Positions 14,339-23,089 of a stretch of DNA of 30,917 nt are shown piece by piece. How positions within the stretch are numbered: the first letter of the stretch is position 1; the number at the start of each line of letters is the position of its first letter. The notes beneath the pieces are model-generated. The model saw only the letters and a program-made list of their open reading frames with translations. It ran no database searches and was not told where the DNA came from. Origin of the DNA: Bacteroidales bacterium (GTDB lineage: Bacteria; Bacteroidota; Bacteroidia; Bacteroidales; Bacteroidaceae); contig SFEK01000005.1 of NCBI GenBank assembly GCA_004557285.1, positions 1 through 30,917 of the forward strand, given 5' to 3'. The translations under genes were made by a program, and so were the position numbers.

Positions 14339-15325
14339 TTAAAATTTACCCAGTATTCTGTCCATCACCCAGTTCACGGGAGTGGCTGTCATACTGTCGC
14401 AGGTGCATACACCAATTCCTTGCAAGGCCTCCACCACGGCCTTGATGATGGGCAACTGCACATACTTCGGATTTTCTACCGTGATATATTCTGTGCCCGC
14501 TGAGGTGGTCAGCTGGATGGGGGCATAGTTATATACCGAAAAACTGAGCATACCCTTGTCGCCGATAATCTCAATACAGTCTTCGCGTGAGGAGTTGTGC
14601 CCCACAAAACACCACGACCCTGAGCCTGGCAAACCGCTTTCAAAACGGAAACAGGCACTCACGCAGTCTTCCGCAGGATACAGTCCCGCACGGTTGGCAC
14701 ATATTCCCTCTGCCTCGATAATCACGCCAAACATATCCTGCAGCAAGTCCAACTGGTGGGGGGCAAGGTCGTAGAAATATCCGCCGCCGGCAATGTCGGG
14801 CTGCAGGCGCCAGGGCATGTCAACCGATGAATTGTAGTCGAGGTCACGGGGCGGACAGGAGAAACGCACCTGCACGTTGAGGACATTGCCTATGGTGTTG
14901 GCCTTGAGCATATCCTTCACCTTGATGAAATAAGGCAGGAAACGACGGTAATAAGCCACAAAACAGGGAACGCCCGTCTGCTCGCTCACACGGTTGATGC
15001 GGGCACAGTCGTCATAGTTGGCAGCCAGTGGTTTTTCCACATACACCGGTTTGCCGGCGTGCATGGCCATGATGGCAAAGGTGGCATGGCTCGAAGGCGG
15101 GGTGGCTATATATATGGCATTCACCTCCGGGTCGTCAATCAGTTCCTGGGCATCGGTGTACCATTTCTTCACGCCGTGACGTTCGGCATACGAGCGTGCT
15201 TTCTTGCCATTGCGGCTCATCACGGCCACCACTTCCGAGCCCTCCACCTCGTTGAAGGCAGGACCTGATTTCGTCTCGGTCACCTCTCCGCAACCGATAA
15301 ATCCCCATTTCAACTTTTTCATCAA
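14339..15325 (-). CDS. Gfo/Idh/MocA family NAD(P)-dependent oxidoreductase
   Basis: A 328-residue cytosolic sugar-type dehydrogenase. The N-terminal Rossmann fold has GFIGCGEV (8-15), IYIATPPSSHA (71-81) and the EKPL motif with K98. The C-terminal alpha/beta domain carries GGGYFYDLAPHQLDLL with D186 and H190, the usual catalytic pair position. Family members oxidise or epimerise sugars, inositols or sugar amines; the substrate cannot be read from the sequence. It is the first gene of an operon with DUF4421 and a muramoyl-alanine amidase, which makes an amino-sugar or cell-wall substrate a reasonable but unproven guess. Two consecutive ATGs begin the frame; the first was used. A clear promoter lies at 15363-15393. 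Confidence 0.9.
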   Translation of the reverse strand: MMKKLKWGFIGCGEVTETKSGPAFNEVEGSEVVAVMSRNGKKARSYAERHGVKKWYTDAQELIDDPEVNAIYIATPPSSHATFAIMAMHAGKPVYVEKPLAANYDDCARINRVSEQTGVPCFVAYYRRFLPYFIKVKDMLKANTIGNVLNVQVRFSCPPRDLDYNSSVDMPWRLQPDIAGGGYFYDLAPHQLDLLQDMFGVIIEAEGICANRAGLYPAEDCVSACFRFESGLPGSGSWCFVGHNSSREDCIEIIGDKGMLSFSVYNYAPIQLTTSAGTEYITVENPKYVQLPIIKAVVEALQGIGVCTCDSMTATPVNWVMDRILGKF

Positions 15326-15362
15326 CTACTATCGTTTTATAGGTTTGTTCACAATCTGAATG

Positions 15363-15393
15363 CAAAGTTAGCAATTTTTATCCATGCAACAAA
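15363..15393 (-). promoter_or_regulatory. Promoter (-33 and -7) for the Gfo/Idh operon
   Basis: On the minus strand TTTG (15393-15390) is followed after 19 bp by TAACTTTG (15370-15363). This matches the Bacteroidota consensus well. The ATG lies 37 bp further on. Confidence 0.68.
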
Positions 15394-15415
15394 GCCATTT
15401 GTCAAGGAAAGTCAT

Positions 15416-15423
15416 TATCTTTG
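15416..15423 (+). promoter_or_regulatory. Promoter -7 box for the six-helix membrane protein gene
   Basis: TATCTTTG followed by C matches the -7 consensus and leaves a leader of about 33 nt before the ATG at 15463. An upstream TTTG (15398-15401) is 14 bp away, closer than usual, so the -33 element is unclear. Confidence 0.55.
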
Positions 15424-15462
15424 CAAAAAATATTCATTCCGTTTTTACGTTGTTGATAAATA

Positions 15463-16422
15463 ATGAGCAAAAAAGACATGAATCTAAAGCAAGAAATGAG
15501 TGCACAGCAAGCCTCTACCAATACACCACAGGAGAGCAATCAGCTCAAAGAAGCCATCGCAGAAAAAAACCGCAGCTACATCACCTGCATCAAAGAGGCA
15601 TTTGCCTTGTTTGCCGGCAACGTGAAACGCATCGTCACCCACACATGGCTCTATGCGCTTGTCATGGGCATGGCCACGGCTTTGGTGCTCAACCTGCTAT
15701 TCCGGCAGACGCTCTCTGACGAGATGACACCATCGGCCCTTTATGCCATTGCTGCCGCCGCCGTGTTCCAACTGCTCACCCTTACGGCTTTCCAGGCATC
15801 CATGATGCGTCTGGTCAACGGGCAACGCATTGCGTGGAACATCAAGCGCAGTTTGCGTATGGTGTTGCTCGGTGTGCTCATCGGCATCATCCTTGTCGTC
15901 ATGCCCAACATCATCGCCACCATCATCTACCATGGCCCTGTACAGGTCACTTCCGACAACTATCTCCGTCTGGCAGCCATCCTTTGCTGTTGGTATGCCG
16001 TGGTCTATATCCTCTGTCTGCCCATGGTGCACACGGGCATGAGGTATTTCATCCTGCCCCAGGCTACCTTTGGCAGTGTATTGGGCAAGGCCTATCTGCA
16101 CACATGGAGGCATTGGGGCTTCATCTTCACCACCATGCTGCTCACCCTGCTCTTCACCACTGTCATCGGTGCATTGCTGTCTCTACCCTGGCTAATCACC
16201 CTGGCTGCCAAGGCATGCTCTGAATATGGTGTGGCCGTATGGGGCGACCCTGCCGGTCTTCCCTCCTACTTCCCCCTCTTGCAGTTTGTCACAGCCACTG
16301 TGTCCACACTCATCTATGCCTATATCACCATCTTCATCATGTTTGTGTGCCTTTATATCCACGGCACCATCAACACCCGCGACAAAGAGCGCAAAGAGCA
16401 GAAACGCTTGTCGGCAGCATGA
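15463..16422 (+). CDS. Six-helix integral membrane protein of unknown function
   Basis: A 319-residue protein with a polar N-terminal tail (about 1-45) and six likely transmembrane segments near residues 62-80, 91-112, 132-156, 168-190, 218-250 and 273-300, ending in a charged tail (RDKERKEQKR). The tail composition suggests both ends are cytosolic. No catalytic motif or transporter signature was recognised. A segment LPMVHTGMRYFI before helix 5 and the repeated pattern of paired helices resemble generic Bacteroidota membrane proteins annotated as hypothetical. It is transcribed divergently from the Gfo/Idh operon and followed by a 396-nt gap before rpoD, so it is probably monocistronic. Confidence 0.78.
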   Translation: MSKKDMNLKQEMSAQQASTNTPQESNQLKEAIAEKNRSYITCIKEAFALFAGNVKRIVTHTWLYALVMGMATALVLNLLFRQTLSDEMTPSALYAIAAAAVFQLLTLTAFQASMMRLVNGQRIAWNIKRSLRMVLLGVLIGIILVVMPNIIATIIYHGPVQVTSDNYLRLAAILCCWYAVVYILCLPMVHTGMRYFILPQATFGSVLGKAYLHTWRHWGFIFTTMLLTLLFTTVIGALLSLPWLITLAAKACSEYGVAVWGDPAGLPSYFPLLQFVTATVSTLIYAYITIFIMFVCLYIHGTINTRDKERKEQKRLSAA

Positions 16423-16440
16423 AATTGTCATACAACAATC

Positions 16441-16587
16441 ATGCCATTCACCAATAATGCGTCTGAGGCTGAAGTAACGGCTGACATGAAGCAGGCTAAG
16501 GCACAGGTGTGCCACTATGCCGAAACGATGAACGTGAACGACAACATCGGACACACCACGCTTCACAAGGTGTATGTAATATATTAA
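16441..16587 (+). CDS. Possible 48-residue small protein
   Basis: An ATG-to-TAA frame of 48 codons starts 18 bp after the membrane protein stop. The product is mostly polar: it begins MPFTNNASEAEVTADMKQAK and ends LHKVYVIY. It has one Cys and three His (CHYAE, IGHTTLH). Codons resemble those of neighbouring genes. No family was recognised and no ribosome binding site is obvious, so it may be chance or the remnant of a larger gene. Confidence 0.25.
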   Translation: MPFTNNASEAEVTADMKQAKAQVCHYAETMNVNDNIGHTTLHKVYVIY

Positions 16588-16740
16588 GGTGTAGAGATGG
16601 TGGCCCGTGAAGAGGTGTAAGAGAGTGCCGACAATGCACCCTCTCAACCTGAAAAAACGGCTAAAAGAAAGAATGCCATCCTATTTGTTAATCTTTGTTA
16701 TAATATCGGTAACGAAATAACAACGAGACGATATTTTTTG

Positions 16741-16748
16741 TACCTTTG
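16741..16748 (+). promoter_or_regulatory. Promoter -7 box for rpoD
   Basis: TACCTTTG followed by C is a good -7 match. The start of transcription near 16755 would give a leader of about 64 nt before the ATG at 16819. A TTG at the proper distance upstream is missing. Confidence 0.6.
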
Positions 16749-16818
16749 CATCGTTTTTACGAAGAAAATAGGATATTAGCTTAATAATCAGACACTTACA
16801 TTAAAATTCAGGCAACAG

Positions 16819-17691
16819 ATGAGACAACTAAAAATTCAGAAAAGTATTACCAACCGTTCAAGTGAGGCTTTGGACAAGTATCTCGTGGAAATCGGACGCG
16901 CACCGTTGATTTCGATTGACGAGGAGATAGAGCTTGCCCAGAAAATCCGTAAAGGCGGTATAGAAGGTGAAAGGGCGAAAAACAAGTTGGTGACCGCCAA
17001 CCTGAGGTTTGTCGTGTCTGTGGCCAAACAATATCAGCACCAAGGACTCACACTGACCGACTTGATTGACGAGGGAAACATCGGTCTGATCAAGGCTGCA
17101 CAGAAATTCGACGAGACCCGTGGCTTCAAGTTCATCTCATATGCCGTATGGTGGATCAGACAAAGCATTCTGCAAGCCATTGCAGAGCAGAGCCGCATCG
17201 TGCGTCTTCCGCTCAACCAGGTGGGTTCGCTCAACAAAATCAACCACGAAATCAACAAGTTTGAACAAGAAAACCAGCGCCACCCCTCAGTGTCGGAACT
17301 TTCTGAGATGACCAAGCTTGATGAAGACAAAATCGGCCAGTCGTTGGCTGCCGACGGTCATCATGTGAGCATCGACGCCCCTTTTCAGGATGGTGAAGAC
17401 AACTGTATGCTGGATGTGATGCCCAGCGGTGATGACAGCCGCACCGACCGTGTGGTGGATCATGAGTCGATGGCCCTTGAACTGAACACCGTGCTGAGCA
17501 AGGTGCTCAAGGAACGCGAAATCACCATCATCCGCGAATGTTTCGGCATTGGCTGCCATGAAAAAGGTCTTGAGGAAATCGGCGACCAACTGGGATTGAC
17601 CCGTGAGCGCGTGAGACAAATCAGAGAAAAAAGCATTGCAAAACTCCGCGAAAGCGGCAATGCCAAGATTTTGATGAAATATCTTGGATAA
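16819..17691 (+). CDS. rpoD: Primary RNA polymerase sigma factor (RpoD/SigA, short Bacteroidota form)
   Basis: A 290-residue sigma-70 family factor. Region 1.2 covers about 15-48 (ALDKYLVEIGRAPLIS). Region 2 covers about 60-118, with NLRFVVSVAKQYQHQG, DLIDEGNIGLIKAAQKFD and the -10-reading helix FISYAVWWIRQSI. Region 3 covers about 130-205, and region 4 about 220-285 with the helix-turn-helix LEEIGDQLGLTRERVRQIREKS. There is no region 1.1 or large non-conserved insert, as is usual for the Bacteroidota housekeeping sigma of about 290 residues. It directs transcription from TAnnTTTG-type promoters such as those marked across this window. DUF5686 follows 48 bp downstream without a clear promoter. 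Confidence 0.96.
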   Translation: MRQLKIQKSITNRSSEALDKYLVEIGRAPLISIDEEIELAQKIRKGGIEGERAKNKLVTANLRFVVSVAKQYQHQGLTLTDLIDEGNIGLIKAAQKFDETRGFKFISYAVWWIRQSILQAIAEQSRIVRLPLNQVGSLNKINHEINKFEQENQRHPSVSELSEMTKLDEDKIGQSLAADGHHVSIDAPFQDGEDNCMLDVMPSGDDSRTDRVVDHESMALELNTVLSKVLKEREITIIRECFGIGCHEKGLEEIGDQLGLTRERVRQIREKSIAKLRESGNAKILMKYLG

Positions 17692-17739
17692 ATTTAACAC
17701 CCCAAGCCGCTGTATTTGGAAATTTTGCTAGGTGGTGGT

Positions 17740-19770
17740 GTGAAAATCCAAAGTACCATAAAACTGTTGCTATTGCTTGGCTGTATGTTGCACATCAGTC
17801 AGGCAATAGCTTTTTCATACCGTCACCCGTTTCATGGTACCGACTCCATCATCTTTCAACGCATCATCAATTATGCCCAGCTGCACCCACAGACGGGCGA
17901 CACGCTGCACACCAACTGCTATACCAGCTATCACATAAAGACCGACCGCCGGAATGTTGCCCTGCCGCTCGTGCCCACGATGTATGCCATATCAAGAGGA
18001 AAGAGAGAATTTGTAGGCGAAACGTTCAGCCATGTTGACCTGTGCAACAACACCTTGGTGAATGTGGTGACAAGGCTCGATGTGGGCACCATCCCCCACA
18101 ATCGCAAGGCCATGCCCAGCATCATCAAATACATCCATCCCAACATCTATGGAGTGACGCTCTTCAACCGCGATGTGCTCTCACCATTCCACGAATACAA
18201 CACCTCACTCTACCGCTACAGCATCACCCATCTGACTGACGACAGGGCGGAAATTGTGTTCATGCCCAAGCATTTCAACACCCAACTGGTGAGCGGAAGG
18301 GCCATTGCCGACAAAACCACAGGCCGACTGCTGACGGTGAAATTCGAGGGCGAACACGACCTGCTGCACTTCCGTGTGGAAGCCGAAATGACACAAGACA
18401 GCACCTACACCTTGCTGCCCAAGGTGTGCGACTTTACCACGACATTCCGCTTCATCGGCAACAAAATCACCAGCACCTTCCACACCGTGTTCAATGTGCC
18501 AAGCCAATGCCCCGACACGCTGACAGATAGCCACGACATGAAGATGATGGAACAAGTGCGGCCGGAAAAGCTCAGCACCGTACATTGTTCGCTCTACGAC
18601 GAGCACCAACGGCAGAGCAGCCAAGACACCTCCTCCACCCGCAAGGACAACGGCTGGTGGAGACTCATCGAAGACCATGTAGTGAACAAGACCCGAGGCA
18701 ATTTTGGCAGCGATGGACAAGGAAGTTTCAAGATTTCACCCATCTTCAACCCACTGTTCCTGAGCTACAGCCAGCGCAAGGGCATCACCTACAAACTCAA
18801 ACTCGACGCTGAATACTGCTTCAGCGAAAACCATTCGATAGATATGTCGTTCAACGCCGGCTACTCGTTCAAGCAAGACAGGTTCTATTTCAAATGGCCC
18901 GTGAAATACACCTTCAACAAAAAGCGGAACATCTACCTGCGGGTGGAAACAGGACAAGGCAACCGCATCACCAATGCCAACATCGTGGAACAGGTGAAAC
19001 ACGAACAGCTTGACAACATCGACTGGAACAGCATGAACCTCGACTATTTCAAAGACTTCTATGTCAAGGTGACCAACAACTACGACCTATCCGACTATGT
19101 CTCCCTGCAGCCAGGCATGAGCTACCACAGGCGTTCGGCGGTTGACAAGACAGGATTTGCCGTGGCTGGCCGCCCCACCAAGTATTATTCGTTTGCCCCT
19201 ACCCTACAACTGCAATACCGCCCCATGGGATGGCACGGCCCCATCATCACCGCCGACTATGAAAGGGGCGTCGATGTGGGCAATGCTCACATGAACTATG
19301 AGCGTGTGGAGATGGACCTGTCATGGCAGAAGAAATACCACTCGCTGCAATGCCTTGCCCTGCGACTGGGTGGCGGCTGCTATACCTCAAAGAGCAAAGA
19401 CTCGTATTTCCTTGACTATGCCAACTTCAGGGAAAACAACATCCCCGGCGGATGGAACGACGACTGGGCCTGCGATTTCCAGCTGCTCAACAGCAACTGG
19501 TACAACGCCTCCAAATATTATGTGCGCACCAACGTGACCTATGAGTCGCCGCTGATGTTGCTGGCCAAGCTGCCTTGGGTTGGGCACATCATCGAAATGG
19601 AACGCATCTACATGAACACCTTGTTTGTGGAGCACCTGCACCCCTATGTGGAATATGGCTATGGGTTCACCAACCGCTTCTTCTCCATGGGCGTGTTCCT
19701 CTCCACACGCAACAGCAGTTTTGGCGAGGTGGGTTGCCGCTTTGCCTTCGAACTGTTCAGAAACTGGTAA
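17740..19770 (+). CDS. DUF5686 family outer-membrane beta-barrel protein
   Basis: About 676 residues from the chosen GTG start. The N-terminus (KIQSTIKLLLLLGCMLHISQA) is a signal peptide. There is no carboxypeptidase-regulatory-like domain at the front, although many DUF5686 relatives carry one. The body has DUF5686-like segments (KFEGEHDLLHFRVEAEM, then ISPIFNPLFLSYSQRKGITYKLKL), and the C-terminal half is a chain of amphipathic strands typical of an outer-membrane barrel, ending in a final strand closing with Trp. No ATG precedes the signal peptide. Candidate starts are TTG at 17716 or 17728 and GTG at 17740; GTG was chosen because it gives V/M-K-I before the hydrophobic run and follows AGGTGGTGGT. 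Function unknown. AddA starts 22 bp downstream. Confidence 0.78.
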   Translation: MKIQSTIKLLLLLGCMLHISQAIAFSYRHPFHGTDSIIFQRIINYAQLHPQTGDTLHTNCYTSYHIKTDRRNVALPLVPTMYAISRGKREFVGETFSHVDLCNNTLVNVVTRLDVGTIPHNRKAMPSIIKYIHPNIYGVTLFNRDVLSPFHEYNTSLYRYSITHLTDDRAEIVFMPKHFNTQLVSGRAIADKTTGRLLTVKFEGEHDLLHFRVEAEMTQDSTYTLLPKVCDFTTTFRFIGNKITSTFHTVFNVPSQCPDTLTDSHDMKMMEQVRPEKLSTVHCSLYDEHQRQSSQDTSSTRKDNGWWRLIEDHVVNKTRGNFGSDGQGSFKISPIFNPLFLSYSQRKGITYKLKLDAEYCFSENHSIDMSFNAGYSFKQDRFYFKWPVKYTFNKKRNIYLRVETGQGNRITNANIVEQVKHEQLDNIDWNSMNLDYFKDFYVKVTNNYDLSDYVSLQPGMSYHRRSAVDKTGFAVAGRPTKYYSFAPTLQLQYRPMGWHGPIITADYERGVDVGNAHMNYERVEMDLSWQKKYHSLQCLALRLGGGCYTSKSKDSYFLDYANFRENNIPGGWNDDWACDFQLLNSNWYNASKYYVRTNVTYESPLMLLAKLPWVGHIIEMERIYMNTLFVEHLHPYVEYGYGFTNRFFSMGVFLSTRNSSFGEVGCRFAFELFRNW

Positions 19771-19792
19771 ACACGCTCAACATCAATACGAC

Positions 19793-22700
19793 ATGAAACC
19801 ACTCACCGTATATAAAGCCAGCGCAGGCAGCGGCAAGACATTCACCCTGGCCTGCGAATACATCAAACTGCTCATCGACAACCCCTACAGTTTCAGGAGC
19901 ATACTTGCCGTGACCTTCACCAACAAGGCCACCGAAGAGATGAAGCTGCGCATTCTGAGCCAGCTGTACGGCATCTGGAAGGGGTTGCCCGAGTCGCGCG
20001 ACTACCTTGACATCATCACCCGTGCGCTGGGCATCAGCCAGCAGCAGGCAGCTGAAAAAGCAGGCGTGGCCCTGCGCCACCTGATTCACCACTACAACTA
20101 TTTCAGGGTGGAAACCATCGACTCGTTCTTCCAGTCGGTGCTGCGCAACCTCGCCCGCGAACTCGACCTCACCGCCAACCTCAGGATAGGGCTCAACGAC
20201 CGTCAGGTGGAGGAAATGGCGGTTGACCACCTCATCGAATCACTCGACAAGGAGAGCATCGTGCTGAAATGGCTCATCGGCTACATCTTTGCCAACATCA
20301 GCGACAACAAGAGCTGGAATGTCATCGGCGCCATCAAGAAATTCGGCGAAAACATCTTCAGGGATGACTACAAGAACAACAGCCATCAGCTCAGTGCCTT
20401 GGTCGAGAAAGATTTCTTTGCCGTATATCAAAAACGGATGAGACAACTGCGCGACGAGGCCACGAAGGCAATGGCCGACTATGCACAACAGTTTGAACGC
20501 ATCACCCGGGAGGCAGGATTGGAGCCCTCCTCGTATGCCGGCAAGAACCGAGGAATATGCAGCTATTTCAACAAGCTGAAAGGCAACAAGTTCAGCGATG
20601 CCAACTGCATCAACAAGACATTGAACGACTGTATGGAAAGCGCAGAAAAATGGACAACAAAATCTTCTGCCGACAGGGAAGTCATCCTCAGACTGGCAGA
20701 AACCCAACTGATGGATTTGCTCCGCCGTGCCGAGAACGACCGTAAAACGAAATGGCGCGACTACAGTTCGGCCAATGCCACGCTGCGACACCTCAACGAA
20801 CTGCAACTGCTCAACCGCATCGAAAGCAAGGTGAGGGACCTGAACAACGAGGCCAACAGGTTCCTGCTCAGCGACACCCAATACCTGCTGCACGGGCTCA
20901 TCAGCGAAAGCGATTCGCCGTTCATTTTCGAGAAGGTGGGTTGCCATCTGGAACACATCATGATTGACGAGTTCCAGGACACCAGCACCGTGCAATGGAT
21001 GAACTTCAAGGTGTTGCTCAACGAGTGCATGAGCCATGCCACGGGGCACAACGACCAACTGGTGAACAACCTCATCGTGGGCGACGTGAAACAGAGCATC
21101 TACCGCTGGCGTTCGGGCGACTGGCGACTGCTCAACGACATCGAACGGCAGTTTGACAACCCTCGGGAGCAGGTATTTGTCACCGACCTATCGACCAATT
21201 ACCGTTCGGAGCGTAACATCATCCGCTTCAACAACGCCTTTTTCGAGGCGGCTGCCAAGCATGAGCACCAGCAGGAACTGGAGGTGAACGACGAAGCAAC
21301 GGCAGCCGAACTGACCAAGGCCTATGCCAAGGTGAGCCAGGAGATTCCGGCACGCCGACTCGACAAAGGTTATGTGCAGGTGAACCTGCTGCCCGAAGAG
21401 GATTATGAGGCACAGACGCTGCAACTGATGTGCGACACCGTGACCTCGCTCATGCAGCAGGGCGCAAAGCCACAACAGATTGCGGTGCTCATCCGATACA
21501 ACAAGCACATCCCCGTGATTGCCGACCATTTCATGCGTCACCTACCAGGGGTGAAAATCGTGAGCGACGAAGCTTTTAGGCTCGATGCTTCATTGGCCGT
21601 CAACATCATCGTGCTTGCCCTGCGCCTGCTCGTCCATCCCGACGACATGCTCAACAAGGTGCGCCTTGCCGTGGCCTATCAGCAACATGTGCTCGACAAT
21701 GGTGCCGACGAAAAAGACATCATCCTGTTCCGGCAACACGACGAGGGCTATCTCGACGGCAAACTCCCCGAGCATTTCATCAGCTGCCACGACGAGATAC
21801 TCAAAAAGCCATTCTTCGACATTCTGGAAGACATCTTCAACGACTTCTCCCTGCAGCGGCTCAGCGACCAAAGCGCTTACCTCTATGCCTTCTACGACCA
21901 GGTGGCCGACTTCCTGAACGACACTTCTGCCAACATCGGCACGTTTCTCGACCTGTGGGAAGAAGACATCTGCAGCAAAACCATACAGAGCGACAGCCAG
22001 GACGGCATACGGCTCATCAGCATACACAAGAGCAAGGGACTGGAATTTGACCATGTCATCATCCCCTTCTGCGATTGGGCTTTGGAGAGCCGCAACACCA
22101 CGCTGTGGTGCAACCCCAAGGAAACACCGTTCATCGACATGCCCATCGTGCCCGTTGACTACAGCAAAACGCTGCTCGAAACCATCTATGCCGATGACTA
22201 TAGGAATGAGCACATCCAAAACAGCGTGGACAACCTCAACCTGCTGTATGTAGCCTTCACCCGTGCCGGCAAAAGCCTCTTCGTGATAGGTAAAGACACG
22301 AGCAACGCCAAAAGCGTGACCAACCGTTCGGCGGTGCTCAACAACTGTCTCGACGATATCATGGATTTGCTTCCCGGCGCATCGGTTGACAAAGAGGAGG
22401 ATGGAGGCATGACCTTCACCTTCGGCACGTTGGCATTGGAAGGGAAAAAGGAGGACAAACAGCAGAGCGACAACGTGTTCCTCAAGTCATCCGACCGCAT
22501 CGAAGTGAACCCGCAAAGCTTTGCCAATCCCACCGTGTTCAGACAGAGCAACAAGAGCCGCGAGTTTGTCAAGTCTCAGGATGCCGATGAAGAACAAGAC
22601 AATACCGGCTATATCAACATAGGCAAAATCATGCACAGCATCTTTTCGCGCATCAGGACCACCAACGACATCGACAAGGTGCTCGCCCAACTGGAAACCG

Positions 22701-23068
22701 AGGGTGTGCTCTATGGACCTCAGCTCACCTTCAAACGCATACGCCGACTGCTGGACAACATCTTGAAAAACAAGACCGTGGCCCGATGGTTCGACCACCA
22801 TTGGACCGTTTACAACGAATGTAACATCCTGATGTGGGACGACAAGGAACAACGGATGACCGAACGCCGACCCGACCGTGTCATCACCGACGGACAGGAG
22901 ACGATAGTCATCGACTTCAAATTCGGCCACAGCCAATCCAGATACCACGACCAGGTGAGGGCATACATGGCACTGCTCGCCCAGATGGGGCATCAACACA
23001 TCAAGGGCTATCTGTGGTATGTGTACAACAACCGCATCGAAGAAGTGAAGGCCGTCACCGAACAATAA
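19793..23068 (+). CDS. addA: AddA/RecB-like UvrD-family helicase-nuclease subunit
   Basis: A 1091-residue helicase-nuclease. The ATP-binding loop is ASAGSGKT (9-16, K15), followed by AVTFTNKATEEM (motif Ia region) and DEFQD at 392-396 (Walker B). VGDVKQSIYRWR and TNYRS are motifs III and IV, and the C-terminal helicase motifs are ISIHKSKGLEFDHVI and NLLYVAFTRA. The C-terminal PD-(D/E)XK nuclease has RRPDRVI, then VIDFKFG with D1041 and K1043. With the next gene it would form the AddAB-type complex that resects double-strand breaks and loads RecA. An in-frame ATG at 19625 lies within the DUF5686 gene; 19793 was chosen because it begins right before the Walker loop, as in the family, and 22 bp after the previous stop. 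AddB starts 21 bp downstream. Confidence 0.93.
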   Translation: MKPLTVYKASAGSGKTFTLACEYIKLLIDNPYSFRSILAVTFTNKATEEMKLRILSQLYGIWKGLPESRDYLDIITRALGISQQQAAEKAGVALRHLIHHYNYFRVETIDSFFQSVLRNLARELDLTANLRIGLNDRQVEEMAVDHLIESLDKESIVLKWLIGYIFANISDNKSWNVIGAIKKFGENIFRDDYKNNSHQLSALVEKDFFAVYQKRMRQLRDEATKAMADYAQQFERITREAGLEPSSYAGKNRGICSYFNKLKGNKFSDANCINKTLNDCMESAEKWTTKSSADREVILRLAETQLMDLLRRAENDRKTKWRDYSSANATLRHLNELQLLNRIESKVRDLNNEANRFLLSDTQYLLHGLISESDSPFIFEKVGCHLEHIMIDEFQDTSTVQWMNFKVLLNECMSHATGHNDQLVNNLIVGDVKQSIYRWRSGDWRLLNDIERQFDNPREQVFVTDLSTNYRSERNIIRFNNAFFEAAAKHEHQQELEVNDEATAAELTKAYAKVSQEIPARRLDKGYVQVNLLPEEDYEAQTLQLMCDTVTSLMQQGAKPQQIAVLIRYNKHIPVIADHFMRHLPGVKIVSDEAFRLDASLAVNIIVLALRLLVHPDDMLNKVRLAVAYQQHVLDNGADEKDIILFRQHDEGYLDGKLPEHFISCHDEILKKPFFDILEDIFNDFSLQRLSDQSAYLYAFYDQVADFLNDTSANIGTFLDLWEEDICSKTIQSDSQDGIRLISIHKSKGLEFDHVIIPFCDWALESRNTTLWCNPKETPFIDMPIVPVDYSKTLLETIYADDYRNEHIQNSVDNLNLLYVAFTRAGKSLFVIGKDTSNAKSVTNRSAVLNNCLDDIMDLLPGASVDKEEDGGMTFTFGTLALEGKKEDKQQSDNVFLKSSDRIEVNPQSFANPTVFRQSNKSREFVKSQDADEEQDNTGYINIGKIMHSIFSRIRTTNDIDKVLAQLETEGVLYGPQLTFKRIRRLLDNILKNKTVARWFDHHWTVYNECNILMWDDKEQRMTERRPDRVITDGQETIVIDFKFGHSQSRYHDQVRAYMALLAQMGHQHIKGYLWYVYNNRIEEVKAVTEQ

Positions 23069-23089
23069 CCCATAAACACACGAACACAC

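Larger units (their letters stand above)
16423..16818. other. 396-nt intergenic region between the membrane protein gene and rpoD
   Basis: It holds one small plus-strand ORF (16441-16587, listed separately) and the rpoD promoter box at 16741-16748. Bases 16588-16680 hold no gene or convincing hairpin that I can see. The stretch from about 16675 to 16818 is AT-rich, as expected for a promoter and leader. Confidence 0.6.

Noticed and set aside
16192..16647. A 151-codon minus-strand frame reaching into the gap before rpoD
   Set aside because: Most of it is antisense to the membrane protein gene; it has no promoter box and a composition typical of shadow frames.
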